From the NCBI GenBank assembly GCA_016871335.1, contig VFZF01000010.1, forward strand, positions 62,001 to 126,000: 64,000 bases of DNA. The letters are read 5' to 3'. Of the stretch, positions 7,668 to 15,671 are shown piece after piece (within the stretch, counting starts at the first letter, position 1; the number at the start of each line of letters is the position of its first letter). A program made the translations under genes and the position numbers. The notes beneath the pieces are model-generated. The model made no database searches and had not been told where the DNA came from. It worked only from the letters and a program-made list of their open reading frames with translations. Source of the DNA: Acidimicrobiia bacterium (lineage in GTDB: Bacteria > Acidobacteriota > Vicinamibacteria > Vicinamibacterales > SCN-69-37).

Positions 7668-8722
7668 ACACGTGAATAGTCCGTGATGATGGATTTGTCA
7701 CCGAGGAGGGCAGCGCCGCCCACCTCGACATTGCGACCGAACTGGCAGTGGCGCCCGGCCACCAGCGGGCCAAGATGGGCGTGTTTGTCGACCCAGGTGT
7801 GCGGCCACAGGATGGCGCCATTGACGACGGCCCCTTCGCCGATGTGGCAGTGGGCGCCGATGACGCTGTTGGCGCCGATGCGCGCGCCTGTCTTGATGAC
7901 CGCGCCGGCATCGATGAAACAGGGGCCTTCGATGGTGACGCCATCGTCGATCCGCGCGTCGGGTGAGACCACCGCCTGGCCCGCCAGTCCTTCAAACGGC
8001 GGGGCCGGGAATCGTCCGCTCATGATGTCGTGGTGGACCTGCTGGTACTTCTCGCGGGTGCCGATGTCGATCCAGTAGCCGCGGTACGTGTACGCGACGA
8101 ACGTCTCCTGTTGGGCAATCAGCGACGGGAAGTAACCACGCTCGATGGAGTAGTTGGTGTCGACAGGAATCCGGTCGAGCGTCTCTCCCTCAATCACGTA
8201 GATGCCGGCGTTGATGGTGTCGCAGGTGATCTGATCGGCGGACGGCTTCTCCAGGAATGCCTTGATGTTCTGCTGGCCGTCCGTTTCCACCAGCCCGTAC
8301 GCTGATGGATTGTCGACCGGCGTCAGTACGATCGTCGCGCGGGCCTGGCGTTCGCGATGCAGGGCGATCACCGCCGGCAGATCCACTGACGTCAACACAT
8401 CGCCGTTGAAGACAACGACCGGGCCGGTCGGCGCGGACCCGGCTGCAAACTTGATGGCGCCTCCGGTCCCGAGCGGCTGGGGCTCCACCACATACCGGAT
8501 GGTCACCCCAAGATCGGCGCCGTCGGCGAAGACCTCCTCGATGCGGCGCGGCTGATAGTTGAGGCTCAGAATGATCTCGTCGATCTCGGGCACCTGCTTC
8601 AGCAATTCGATCTGATACCGCAGGAACGGCCGGTCGAAGATCGGCACGATCGGTTTGGGCGTGTTGAGGGTCAGTGGGCGGAGTCGTGAGCCCTGGCCGC
8701 CGGCCAGCAGGATCGCTTTCAT
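7664..8722 (-). CDS. Sugar-phosphate nucleotidyltransferase (mannose-1-phosphate guanylyltransferase-like)
   Basis: Forms an NDP-sugar from NTP and sugar 1-phosphate. 352 residues: an N-terminal nucleotidyltransferase fold opening with MKAILLAGGQGSRLRPLT (signature GGxGxRLxPLT, Lys of TPKP), VFNGDV near residue 105, and a C-terminal left-handed beta-helix of hexapeptide repeats (about 245-352). The architecture matches GMPP-like enzymes and RfbA/GlmU relatives; the base specificity cannot be read with certainty. Its partner mutase overlaps its stop codon. A TACAAT box lies 11 nt before the ATG, with a GAGGGCGG ribosome-binding site between. Confidence 0.88.
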   Translation of the reverse strand: MKAILLAGGQGSRLRPLTLNTPKPIVPIFDRPFLRYQIELLKQVPEIDEIILSLNYQPRRIEEVFADGADLGVTIRYVVEPQPLGTGGAIKFAAGSAPTGPVVVFNGDVLTSVDLPAVIALHRERQARATIVLTPVDNPSAYGLVETDGQQNIKAFLEKPSADQITCDTINAGIYVIEGETLDRIPVDTNYSIERGYFPSLIAQQETFVAYTYRGYWIDIGTREKYQQVHHDIMSGRFPAPPFEGLAGQAVVSPDARIDDGVTIEGPCFIDAGAVIKTGARIGANSVIGAHCHIGEGAVVNGAILWPHTWVDKHAHLGPLVAGRHCQFGRNVEVGGAALLGDKSIITDYSRV

Positions 8723-8766
8723 GTCCGCCCTCGATTGTATGCTCGCCCCGTGGCGCGCGTGAACGA

Positions 8767-8772
8767 TAGAAT
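8767..8772 (+). promoter_or_regulatory. Candidate -10 box (TAGAAT) for pgsA
   Basis: TAGAAT 9 nt before the GTG start of pgsA, again implying a leader of only 2-3 nt. No clear -35. Confidence 0.35.
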
Positions 8773-8781
8773 ACGGACATC

Positions 8782-9354
8782 GTGAATCTTCCGAACGCCC
8801 TGACTGTCGGACGGATCTTCCTGGTGCCCCTGCTGGTCGTCGTGCTCCTGACGAAGTTCGACGGCTGGCAGTTGTACGGGGTCAGCAAGGAAATCATGGG
8901 CGCGGCGATCTTCGGCATCGCCTCGCTGACCGACTGGCTCGACGGGTATCTCGCCCGTCGCCGGGGGCAGGTGACGGAGTTCGGTCAGTGGATGGATCCG
9001 CTGGCGGACAAGTTGCTGGTGACCGCCGCGCTGATTTCGCTGGTGCAGATGGACCTGGCGCCGGCGTGGATGGTCGCCGTCATCCTCGGCCGGGAGTTTG
9101 CCGTGACGGTGCTGCGCAGCGTGGCGCATGCGCGCGGGCAGGCCCTGCCGGCGTCGCCGCTGGGCAAGATCAAGCTGGTCGCGCAGGTCGTGGCGATTCT
9201 GGTCCTGATTCTCGGCCAGGGCCACATGCAGGGATTTTTTGTGATTGGGCAGGTTGCCCTGTGGGTCGCGACGATTACCGCGCTGGTGTCAGCGGTCGAT
9301 TATTACCGCCGCTTCCCCCAGGCCCGCCCTGACGGCCCGCGGGGACCGTCTTGA
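8782..9354 (+). CDS. pgsA: CDP-diacylglycerol--glycerol-3-phosphate 3-phosphatidyltransferase
   Basis: Makes phosphatidylglycerol phosphate from CDP-diacylglycerol and glycerol 3-phosphate in the inner membrane. 190 residues with about five hydrophobic helices. The CDP-alcohol phosphatidyltransferase signature D-G-x2-A-R-x8-G-x3-D-x3-D is complete (DGYLARRRGQ to GQWMDPLAD, residues about 53-75). Starts at GTG 8782, preceded by a TAGAAT box rather than a Shine-Dalgarno. Its 3' end overlaps the convergent bamD gene by 80 bp. Confidence 0.94.
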   Translation: MNLPNALTVGRIFLVPLLVVVLLTKFDGWQLYGVSKEIMGAAIFGIASLTDWLDGYLARRRGQVTEFGQWMDPLADKLLVTAALISLVQMDLAPAWMVAVILGREFAVTVLRSVAHARGQALPASPLGKIKLVAQVVAILVLILGQGHMQGFFVIGQVALWVATITALVSAVDYYRRFPQARPDGPRGPS

Positions 9355-10141
9355 TTTCAGCCACGCGGCGTTTCGCGCGTTCCAGGTACTCGCTCTTCTC
9401 GAACTCCACGGCCACCCGTTCAAACCACGGCAGCGCTTCAGCCGGCAGACCCATCTTCAGCAGGCACTCGGCCATATGGAAGTACACCGCGTCGCGGTTC
9501 GTGAATGCCGGGTCGCTCACCAGGATGCCGCGGAACCGATCCACCGCACCCACGCACACGTTGAAGCGGGCATAGAAGTAGCCGATCTCGAACTCGGACT
9601 GTGACAACCGGTCGCGCGCTTCACGCTCGATCTGCTGCACCTCATCCTTGAACTCACTCCCCGGAAAGCGCTGCAGGAACAGCTCGACTTCGCGGATGGT
9701 GTCCTTGGTGGCAGTCTGGTCCCGCTGCGGACTCAGCATCGAGCGGGAATAGGCCAGCGCGATTCGATATTGGGCGTAGTCGGCACGCCGCGAGACGGGG
9801 AAGAACGTCAGGAACTCGCGGAATTCGTTGATGGCAAGCACGTTCGACGTGACCGAGTCTTCGCCGATGAAGCTGTCGCCGATGCCCAGCTTGGCGTCTT
9901 CGCGCCGCTGGCTCTGCGGATACCCGTCCACCAGCCGCCGGAAGTATTCGCGGGCCGAGAACCAGCGCGTCTCCGTCATGTGTTCGTTGCCGCGCTCAAA
10001 GAGCCACTCGGCCGGGTCCATCAGGTCGGCTGGGGGCAGTCGGCCCGCCGCGCCGCCGCAGGCCGCCGAGAGGGCCGTCAGGGCCATCAGGGCCGCGCAC
10101 ACTGTCAGATAGGACTTTCGCCGCAGGATCATCTTCAGCAT
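9275..10141 (-). CDS. bamD: Outer membrane assembly lipoprotein BamD
   Basis: Lipoprotein of the BAM complex that inserts beta-barrel proteins into the outer membrane. 288 residues: a signal peptide with lipobox LSAAC, then TPR-like helical repeats containing AEWLFERGNEHM, ARYFRRLVDGYP-like text (REYFRRLVDGYPQ) and LFLQRFPGSEF. The C-terminus is a Gly/Pro-rich tail (GRQGGPGGSGG). The ATG at 10141 is chosen because it starts the signal peptide 7 bp after the upstream stop; a longer frame would overlap the epimerase gene. Last gene of the aroC operon. An outer membrane BAM part points to a diderm host. Confidence 0.9.
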   Translation of the reverse strand: MLKMILRRKSYLTVCAALMALTALSAACGGAAGRLPPADLMDPAEWLFERGNEHMTETRWFSAREYFRRLVDGYPQSQRREDAKLGIGDSFIGEDSVTSNVLAINEFREFLTFFPVSRRADYAQYRIALAYSRSMLSPQRDQTATKDTIREVELFLQRFPGSEFKDEVQQIEREARDRLSQSEFEIGYFYARFNVCVGAVDRFRGILVSDPAFTNRDAVYFHMAECLLKMGLPAEALPWFERVAVEFEKSEYLERAKRRVAEIKTVPAGRQGGPGGSGGNNRPLTPAR

Positions 10142-10148
10142 TCTAGTC

Positions 10149-11084
10149 TCACTGCCCCTTGAGCCAGTCGTATTGGGCTCGCAGGCCCTCCGCCAGACTG
10201 GTCTTCGGGGTGAACCCCAGCTCCGCGCGCGCCAGGGTCGTGTCCGCGAAGGTGTCCCGCATGTCCCCCTTCTGGGCCGCCTCGCGCCGGATATCGAGGG
10301 GGTGGCCGGCAATGTGCGCGATCTGGGCCAGCACCTCGTTGATCGAGACCCGGCTGCCGCCGCCGATGTTATAGACGGCGCCGGACCGTCCCCGGTCGCC
10401 TGCCGCCATCAAGGCCGCCACGATGTCGTCCACAAACGTGAAATCCCGCGTTTGTTCGCCATCGCCATACAGGGTGATCGGGGTCTGCGTGATCGCCGCC
10501 CGGATGAACCGGTGGAACCCCATGTCGGGGCGCTGCTTCGGGCCGTACACCGTAAAAAACCGCAGGGACACGGTCGGGACCCCGTAGTTGGCCGTGTAGA
10601 GCAGGCAGAGGTGTTCGGCGGCGAGTTTGGTCACGCCATACGGCGAGAGCGGCTGGATCATCGCGTCCTCCCGCATGGGGATCGCGACGCCGTCGCCATA
10701 GACCGAGGAGCTCGACGCATACACGAAGCGGGTGAGGGAATGGCTCTTGACGGCTTCCAGGAGGCGCTGCGTCGAGTCCACGTTGTGGCTGGTGTAGGTG
10801 AGGAAGTCCGTGCCCCAGCTCTTCCGGACGCCGGCCTGAGCGGCCAGATGGTAGATGTGGGTGACGCCCTCAAGCAGCGTGTCCATCGACACCGTCTGCA
10901 GCCGGTCCTCGATGAACCGGAAGTTCGGCCGCTGGCGCAGGGGGGCTAGGTTGGCCTCCTTGATGTCACGGCTGTAGTAGTCGGTGAAACAATCCAGTCC
11001 GACGACCGCATCCCCGCGGCGCGTCAGCGCGTCGGCCAGGGTCGAACCGATGAAGCCGGCAGCGCCGGTGACGAGCACACTCAT
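10149..11084 (-). CDS. NAD-dependent sugar-nucleotide epimerase/dehydratase
   Basis: Extended short-chain dehydrogenase of the UDP-glucose/UDP-glucuronate 4-epimerase group, acting on NDP-sugars for surface polysaccharide. 311 residues. NAD-binding TGAAGFIGS is at residues 6-14, catalytic SSSVYG and YGVTK lie near 125-150, and RFFTVYGPKQRPDMG in the substrate region resembles GalE/UDP-glucuronate epimerases. The start overlaps the thioesterase stop by 4 bp. The substrate cannot be read from sequence alone. Confidence 0.88.
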   Translation of the reverse strand: MSVLVTGAAGFIGSTLADALTRRGDAVVGLDCFTDYYSRDIKEANLAPLRQRPNFRFIEDRLQTVSMDTLLEGVTHIYHLAAQAGVRKSWGTDFLTYTSHNVDSTQRLLEAVKSHSLTRFVYASSSSVYGDGVAIPMREDAMIQPLSPYGVTKLAAEHLCLLYTANYGVPTVSLRFFTVYGPKQRPDMGFHRFIRAAITQTPITLYGDGEQTRDFTFVDDIVAALMAAGDRGRSGAVYNIGGGSRVSINEVLAQIAHIAGHPLDIRREAAQKGDMRDTFADTTLARAELGFTPKTSLAEGLRAQYDWLKGQ

Positions 11085-11488
11085 GCAAACACATCCAGAA
11101 TTCTGGCGGGCAATCGCATCGGGCGCCCGTCCGGTCCCAACGCCGCATGCCGGGTGTATCCGGTGGCGACGACCGTCTGATCCGCGCGTTGCCGCACGTC
11201 GTACACAAACTCCATCCGCACCGGGGACAGCAGGCGCGCCGTCGTGTACAGGTCCAGCTCATCATCGTAACGCGCCGACCGCGTGTACTTGCAGTGCGCT
11301 TCGATGACCGGGAGGCTGCAGCCGTCCGCTTCCATCTCGCGATACGTCCAGCCGAGCGACCGCAGCAGATCGGTGCGGGCCACCTCGAACCAGACCAGAT
11401 AGTTCGCGTGATACACCACGCGCATCTGGTCCGTTTCCGCGTACCGCACGCGGATCGTGGAGACCGACGTGCGCGTGCCGGCGCTCAC
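11081..11488 (-). CDS. Acyl-CoA thioesterase, YbgC/4-hydroxybenzoyl-CoA thioesterase family
   Basis: Hot-dog fold thioesterase of 135 residues. The family motif YAETDQMRVVYHANYLVWFE (residues about 16-35) holds the catalytic Asp and the HANY strand. YbgC-type enzymes hydrolyse short or medium acyl-CoA, often beside Tol-Pal genes; here it lies in the aroC-bamD operon. GTG start, overlapping the rpe stop in a GTGA. The family is certain; the substrate is unknown. Confidence 0.9.
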   Translation of the reverse strand: MSAGTRTSVSTIRVRYAETDQMRVVYHANYLVWFEVARTDLLRSLGWTYREMEADGCSLPVIEAHCKYTRSARYDDELDLYTTARLLSPVRMEFVYDVRQRADQTVVATGYTRHAALGPDGRPMRLPARILDVFA

Positions 11489-12147
11489 GATGTGGCGGCC
11501 CGGCGCAGCGCGCGTGTCGCCGCCGCAGGGTCCGGCGCGCCGAACACCGAGTTGCCGGCCACCAGAATCGACGCTCCCGCGCGGATGAGCGTCGCGGCAT
11601 TGGTCTCGTCCACGCCGCCATCCACTTCGATGTCCACCGGGCGGCCGCCCAACCGGGCCCGCAGGTCCGCGATGCGCTCAATGCTCCGCGGAATAAAGGA
11701 CTGGCCCCCGAACCCCGGGTTCACCGACATCACAATCACCTGGTCGAGCAGGTCGAAGACTTCGCCGATTGCATCCAGCGGCGTGGCCGGGTTGATCGCC
11801 ACGCCTGCACGCGCGCCGAGTTGCCGGATGCGGCTCAACGTGCGGTGCAGGTGCACCGTGGCCTCCACATGCACCGAGATGGTCGCCGCGCCGGCCTGCG
11901 CAAACGCCTCGAGATACTGATCCGGATTCGTGATCATCAGATGCACGTCCAGCGGCACGGTGGTCACCCGCTTGACGGCCGAGACCACCAGCGGCCCCAT
12001 GGTGATGTTCGGCACGAAGTGCCCGTCCATCACGTCGATGTGAATGAAATCGGCGCCCGCGCCCGCCACCGTGGCGACCTGTTCCCCAAGACGTGAAAAA
12101 TCCGCCGCCAGAATTGACGGAGCGATCTGCACCAGCGGCCCACTCAT
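11485..12147 (-). CDS. rpe: Ribulose-phosphate 3-epimerase
   Basis: Interconverts ribulose 5-phosphate and xylulose 5-phosphate in the pentose phosphate pathway. 220 residues, a (beta/alpha)8 barrel. Signatures: IAPSILAADFSRL at the start, HIDVMDGHFVPNITMGP (metal-binding His and Asp) near residues 37-53, MSVNPGFGGQSFI near 140, and EVDGGV (second catalytic Asp) near 175. It follows the PASTA gene with a 4-bp overlap, as rpe follows prkC (after rsgA) in Bacillus. Confidence 0.96.
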   Translation of the reverse strand: MSGPLVQIAPSILAADFSRLGEQVATVAGAGADFIHIDVMDGHFVPNITMGPLVVSAVKRVTTVPLDVHLMITNPDQYLEAFAQAGAATISVHVEATVHLHRTLSRIRQLGARAGVAINPATPLDAIGEVFDLLDQVIVMSVNPGFGGQSFIPRSIERIADLRARLGGRPVDIEVDGGVDETNAATLIRAGASILVAGNSVFGAPDPAAATRALRRAATS

Positions 12148-12884
12148 CGGCTGATCTCCAACGTGATCGGATCGCCCGGCGCGATCTGGTACCCCGCCTG
12201 CGGCGTCTGCCGGACGACGGTGCCGGGCGGGAGTCCGGGATACGGCACCTCCCCGAGAATCGTGACCCGGAACAGCCGCCGGCGCAGCAGGTCCGCCGCG
12301 CGCGTGCCGGGGGTGCCGATCAAATCGGGCATCACATACGTGATGGCGGCCTCGCCGCGATTGACCAGGAGCGCCACTTCCGCCGCCTCGCTCGTCGCCG
12401 GCGGATCCTGCGCGACGACGACCCCGGGCGTGTAGCCGGCGCTGTAAATTTCGGCGATGTGCCGGACGCTCACGCGTTCCTGCGACAGTCGAATCCGGGC
12501 GGAGCGCTCGGACTCGCCAAGCAGCGACGGCACCACTGCGGCCGGCAATGCTTCACTCAGACGGACCCGCACCGGACGCTGACGCCGGATGACCGTGCCC
12601 GCCGCCGGTTCCTGCGACAGGACGTGGTCGGGTGGCAGCGTGCCATCGGGGCGTGTGATGGGGTCGATGACCATGTGAAGCCCGACCGCTGACGCCGCGT
12701 CGGTCGCCGCCGCCAGCGACTGGCCCCGGAGGTCGGGCACGGTCACTTCCCGCGCCGTGACCGCCACCTTCAGCGAGGCGAGCAGGAAGATGAGGTACGT
12801 GGCCGCGAGTCCGCCCAGGAGCAACATCCAACGCCCGGCCGTCCAGACTCGGGTGCGCAGGGTGGTGGTGTGGGGGGCTGGCAT
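12144..12884 (-). CDS. Membrane-anchored PASTA-domain protein without a kinase domain
   Basis: 246 residues: a short basic N-terminus, one transmembrane helix (about residues 17-40, WMLLLGGLAATYLIFLLAS), then three PASTA domains outside the membrane (about 45-110, 112-175, 178-246). Each begins with a VPDLRGQSL-like or VPSLLGES-like stretch, and the first and third end with L-S-E/L-E-I-S type strands. PASTA domains bind muropeptides or peptidoglycan and usually form the sensor of Ser/Thr kinases such as PrkC/PknB. Here the kinase is absent, yet the gene lies between rsmB and rpe, where Bacillus has prpC-prkC-rsgA. A kinase-less cell-wall sensor is plausible; partner unknown. Confidence 0.88.
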   Translation of the reverse strand: MPAPHTTTLRTRVWTAGRWMLLLGGLAATYLIFLLASLKVAVTAREVTVPDLRGQSLAAATDAASAVGLHMVIDPITRPDGTLPPDHVLSQEPAAGTVIRRQRPVRVRLSEALPAAVVPSLLGESERSARIRLSQERVSVRHIAEIYSAGYTPGVVVAQDPPATSEAAEVALLVNRGEAAITYVMPDLIGTPGTRAADLLRRRLFRVTILGEVPYPGLPPGTVVRQTPQAGYQIAPGDPITLEISR

Positions 12885-12901
12885 GCGGTGAAAAAAGTGT
12901 A

Positions 12902-14230
12902 CTACGCGGGTGTGCGCCGGACCAGACGCGTCGCGAAGAAGGCGTCGAGTCCGTGGCGGTCCGGCCGTGTGCGCAACGTGCCGTCCTCGTCGGCCCCGGG
13001 GCCGGTCCAGGGCGACGGGGCAAAGTCGCTGTGCGCGGCGAGGAAGGCCGAGACCACCTGTTCGTTTTCATCGGGTTCGCTGGAACAGGTCGCGTAGACC
13101 AGCGTGCCGCCCGGGCGCACGACCGCAGCCGCCTGCTCCAGGATCCGTCGTTGGGTCTCGGCCAGCGCAGGGAGGTCCTCCAGTGTGACCGACCACTTGA
13201 TGTCGGGATCGCGGCGAAGCGTGCCGAGGCCGGAACACGGCGCATCCACAAGCACCCGATCAAACACCGGACCAAACGGCAGGGCGTCGCGCCCATCGAG
13301 GGCGACGACCTTCGGCGGCACACCGCCGGCGCGCAACGTCTGGCGCAACAGGTGCAACCGGCCTGGACGGAGATCGCTCGAGATGAGCACCCCGCGCTGG
13401 CCCATGTCGTTCCACAGCAGCACGGACTTGCCGCCCGGGGCCGCACACACATCGAGGACGGTGTCGTCCGGCTGCGCCCCCGTGGCGTGCGCCACCAGCG
13501 CCGACCCTTCGTCCTGAATCGCCAGACCCGCACGAATCTCCTCCGCCATCGCCGCCCACGCGCCCGGTGCCAGTCGTGCCATGCCGGGCACAAAACTTCC
13601 TGACACCGCGCTGACGCCACGGGCGGCGAGCCACGTCGCGGCATCCGCTCCCGGTTCCAGCACGCGCACGGTGATCTCCGGCGGCTGGTTGTTGAAGGCG
13701 CACCACGCGGCGGTGTCCTCGTAGCCGTAGCGATCGAGCCAGCGGGCGACGAGCCACTTCGGATGCGAACACGTCACGCTGAGATACATGAGTTGCTGGC
13801 GGCGCGTGGCCTCCGGTCCCGGTGCCTGCGGCAACGTGATGGTGGCCTGCGACCTCAGATACCCGCGCAGCACTCCGTTGACGAAGCCGCCCGCGCGATC
13901 ACCGGCGAGCGCCTTGGCCGCCTCCACCGCGCCATGAACCGCCGCGTGATCGGGGATGCGGTCGAGATGCCGCAGTTGATAGAGGGCCAGCCGCAGCGTG
14001 GCCAGCGTCTCAAGATCGATCGCCGCGAGCGGCCGGCTGCTGACCTGTTCGATGACCGCATCGAGCTCCGCCCGCCACCGGCAGACGCCGGCCGTGAGTT
14101 CAAGGAGAAGCCCCCGATCCCGCTCGTCGTCCAGATCCCGCCGTGCGTGCTCCAACTCGGCTGCGAGCGTCCGCCGGCGTTTGTCCACGGCCACGAGGGC
14201 ACGGGCGGCCCGCACGCGTACGGTCGTCAT
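12902..14230 (-). CDS. rsmB: 16S rRNA (cytosine(967)-C(5))-methyltransferase
   Basis: SAM-dependent methylation of C967 of 16S rRNA. 442 residues, as in the Sun/Fmu/RsmB family. An N-terminal NusB-like RNA-binding domain (about 1-140) is followed by the methyltransferase. SAM motif LDVCAAPGGKS lies near residue 255, DAPCSGLG near 320, and the catalytic Cys in VYATCSSEPDENE near 375. The start overlaps the fmt stop by 4 bp. The def-fmt-rsmB order is common in many phyla. Confidence 0.95.
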   Translation of the reverse strand: MTTVRVRAARALVAVDKRRRTLAAELEHARRDLDDERDRGLLLELTAGVCRWRAELDAVIEQVSSRPLAAIDLETLATLRLALYQLRHLDRIPDHAAVHGAVEAAKALAGDRAGGFVNGVLRGYLRSQATITLPQAPGPEATRRQQLMYLSVTCSHPKWLVARWLDRYGYEDTAAWCAFNNQPPEITVRVLEPGADAATWLAARGVSAVSGSFVPGMARLAPGAWAAMAEEIRAGLAIQDEGSALVAHATGAQPDDTVLDVCAAPGGKSVLLWNDMGQRGVLISSDLRPGRLHLLRQTLRAGGVPPKVVALDGRDALPFGPVFDRVLVDAPCSGLGTLRRDPDIKWSVTLEDLPALAETQRRILEQAAAVVRPGGTLVYATCSSEPDENEQVVSAFLAAHSDFAPSPWTGPGADEDGTLRTRPDRHGLDAFFATRLVRRTPA

Positions 14231-15168
14231 GCGACCACCGTTCCCGGCGTGATGGGGACGCCGTTGAGCCAGTCGCGCACCGGCATCGGCCGGCGTCCCT
14301 CAGGTTTGAGCTGGGTGATGGCGACGACGCCGTCGCTGGTGGCAATGTGCAGGTCGTCACCCGCCGCGCGAATGATCGTGCCTGGCGTGGCGGTCGCGTT
14401 GGATGCGACCACGGCTGACCGCAGCAGCGCGACGCGCCGGTCTCCAATGGTCACGACGGCGAGCGGCCAGGGCTGCAGGCCTCGAATCTGCCTGTCGATC
14501 TCCACGGCGGAACGAGTCCACACCACCACACTCTCCGATCGCTGGAGGCGCTCGGCGTACGTGACCTGTGCCTCGTCCTGCGGGACCTCGGTGACGGGGC
14601 CTGCGGCCAAGCGGTCCAGCGTCGCCACCAGCAGGTCGGCACCGGCCGACGCGAGCTGCGGTTCAAGCGACTCACTGGTGTCGCCGGAGGTGATGGGCAC
14701 CTCGGTGCGGGCGAGCATGGGACCGGCATCGAGGGCCAGGACGACGCGCATGATGGTGACGCCGGTGACCGTGTCACCCGCGATGACCGCACGATGAATG
14801 GGCGCAGCGCCGCGCCAGCGCGGCAGCAGTGACGCGTGGACGTTAACCATTCCGTGCGCCGGCAAATCAAGAAGGGCCTGCGGCAGGATGCGGCCATAGG
14901 CGGCGACGACGCCGATGTCAGGCGCGAGATCGCGAACGCTGTCGAGGAACGCGGCATCGCGCAACTGCGTGGGCTGCAGGACGGGCACGCCGTGTGCCTC
15001 GGCGACCACCTTCACGGGACTCGCGGTCACATGCTGGCCGCGGCCCCTTGGACGATCCGGCTGTGTGACGACGCCCACGACCGGATGCGACGATCCGAGC
15101 AGACGTTCAAGCGTCGGCACGGCGAACTGCGGCGTGCCGAAATACATCACACGGAAGGACCTCACCAT
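14227..15168 (-). CDS. fmt: Methionyl-tRNA formyltransferase
   Basis: Formylates initiator Met-tRNA using 10-formyl-tetrahydrofolate. 313 residues. The N-terminal formyltransferase fold begins with RVMYFGTPQFAVPTLE; the catalytic HASLLPRWRGAAPI segment lies near residues 110-125 and VTIMRVVLALDAGPML follows. The C-terminal OB-like tRNA-binding domain covers about 210-313. It overlaps the def end by 7 bp, so the two enzymes that add and remove the formyl group are coupled. Confidence 0.96.
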   Translation of the reverse strand: MVRSFRVMYFGTPQFAVPTLERLLGSSHPVVGVVTQPDRPRGRGQHVTASPVKVVAEAHGVPVLQPTQLRDAAFLDSVRDLAPDIGVVAAYGRILPQALLDLPAHGMVNVHASLLPRWRGAAPIHRAVIAGDTVTGVTIMRVVLALDAGPMLARTEVPITSGDTSESLEPQLASAGADLLVATLDRLAAGPVTEVPQDEAQVTYAERLQRSESVVVWTRSAVEIDRQIRGLQPWPLAVVTIGDRRVALLRSAVVASNATATPGTIIRAAGDDLHIATSDGVVAITQLKPEGRRPMPVRDWLNGVPITPGTVVA

Positions 15169-15671
15169 GCCCCCTGCCGCTGTTGTTTGCGGATGCGGCG
15201 CACGATCACGTCGCGCTGGATGCCGCGCAGGCGATCGAGAAAGAGCCGTCCATCAAGATGGTCGAGTTCATGCTGAAGCGCGCGCGCGAGCAGGCCATGC
15301 CCCTCGATGGTGATCGGCAGTCCGTCCCGATCACGACCGGTCACCACGGCCCGCTCCGATCGTGGCACGGTGGCCTGGAGGCCGGGCACGCTCAGGCAGC
15401 CCTCTTCCTCCAGTTGCAGTCCCTCGCGTTCCACGAACTCGGGGTTCACGAGCGTGATGACCTGACCGCCACGTTTGCCGATGGACAGGTCGATGACACA
15501 CACCTGCAGCGGCACCCCGATCTGCGGAGCGGCCAGCCCGATGCCCGGCGCGGCGTACATCGTCTCGATCATGTCGTCGATGAGCGTGTGCAGCGCCGTG
15601 TCGAACTCCACGACGGGCTGGCTCGGGGCCTGCAGTCCCGCGACGCCGAATTTGACGATCGGACGAATCAT
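15162..15671 (-). CDS. def: Peptide deformylase
   Basis: Removes the N-formyl group from nascent proteins; a metalloenzyme at the ribosome exit. 169 residues. All three motifs are present: GIGLAAPQ, EEGCLSVPG (metal-ligand Cys) and QHELDHLDG (HExxH with two ligand His). The ATG at 15671 (MIRPIVKFG) is preferred because it forms an ATGA overlap with the aroC stop; a longer frame to 15719 would lie inside aroC. Confidence 0.95.
   Translation of the reverse strand: MIRPIVKFGVAGLQAPSQPVVEFDTALHTLIDDMIETMYAAPGIGLAAPQIGVPLQVCVIDLSIGKRGGQVITLVNPEFVEREGLQLEEEGCLSVPGLQATVPRSERAVVTGRDRDGLPITIEGHGLLARALQHELDHLDGRLFLDRLRGIQRDVIVRRIRKQQRQGAW

Noticed and set aside
6402-7679. A 425-codon open frame opposite the phosphomannomutase
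   Set aside because: Composition is Arg/Val/His-rich without motifs; the minus strand encodes an intact mutase with TASHNP and DGDADR.
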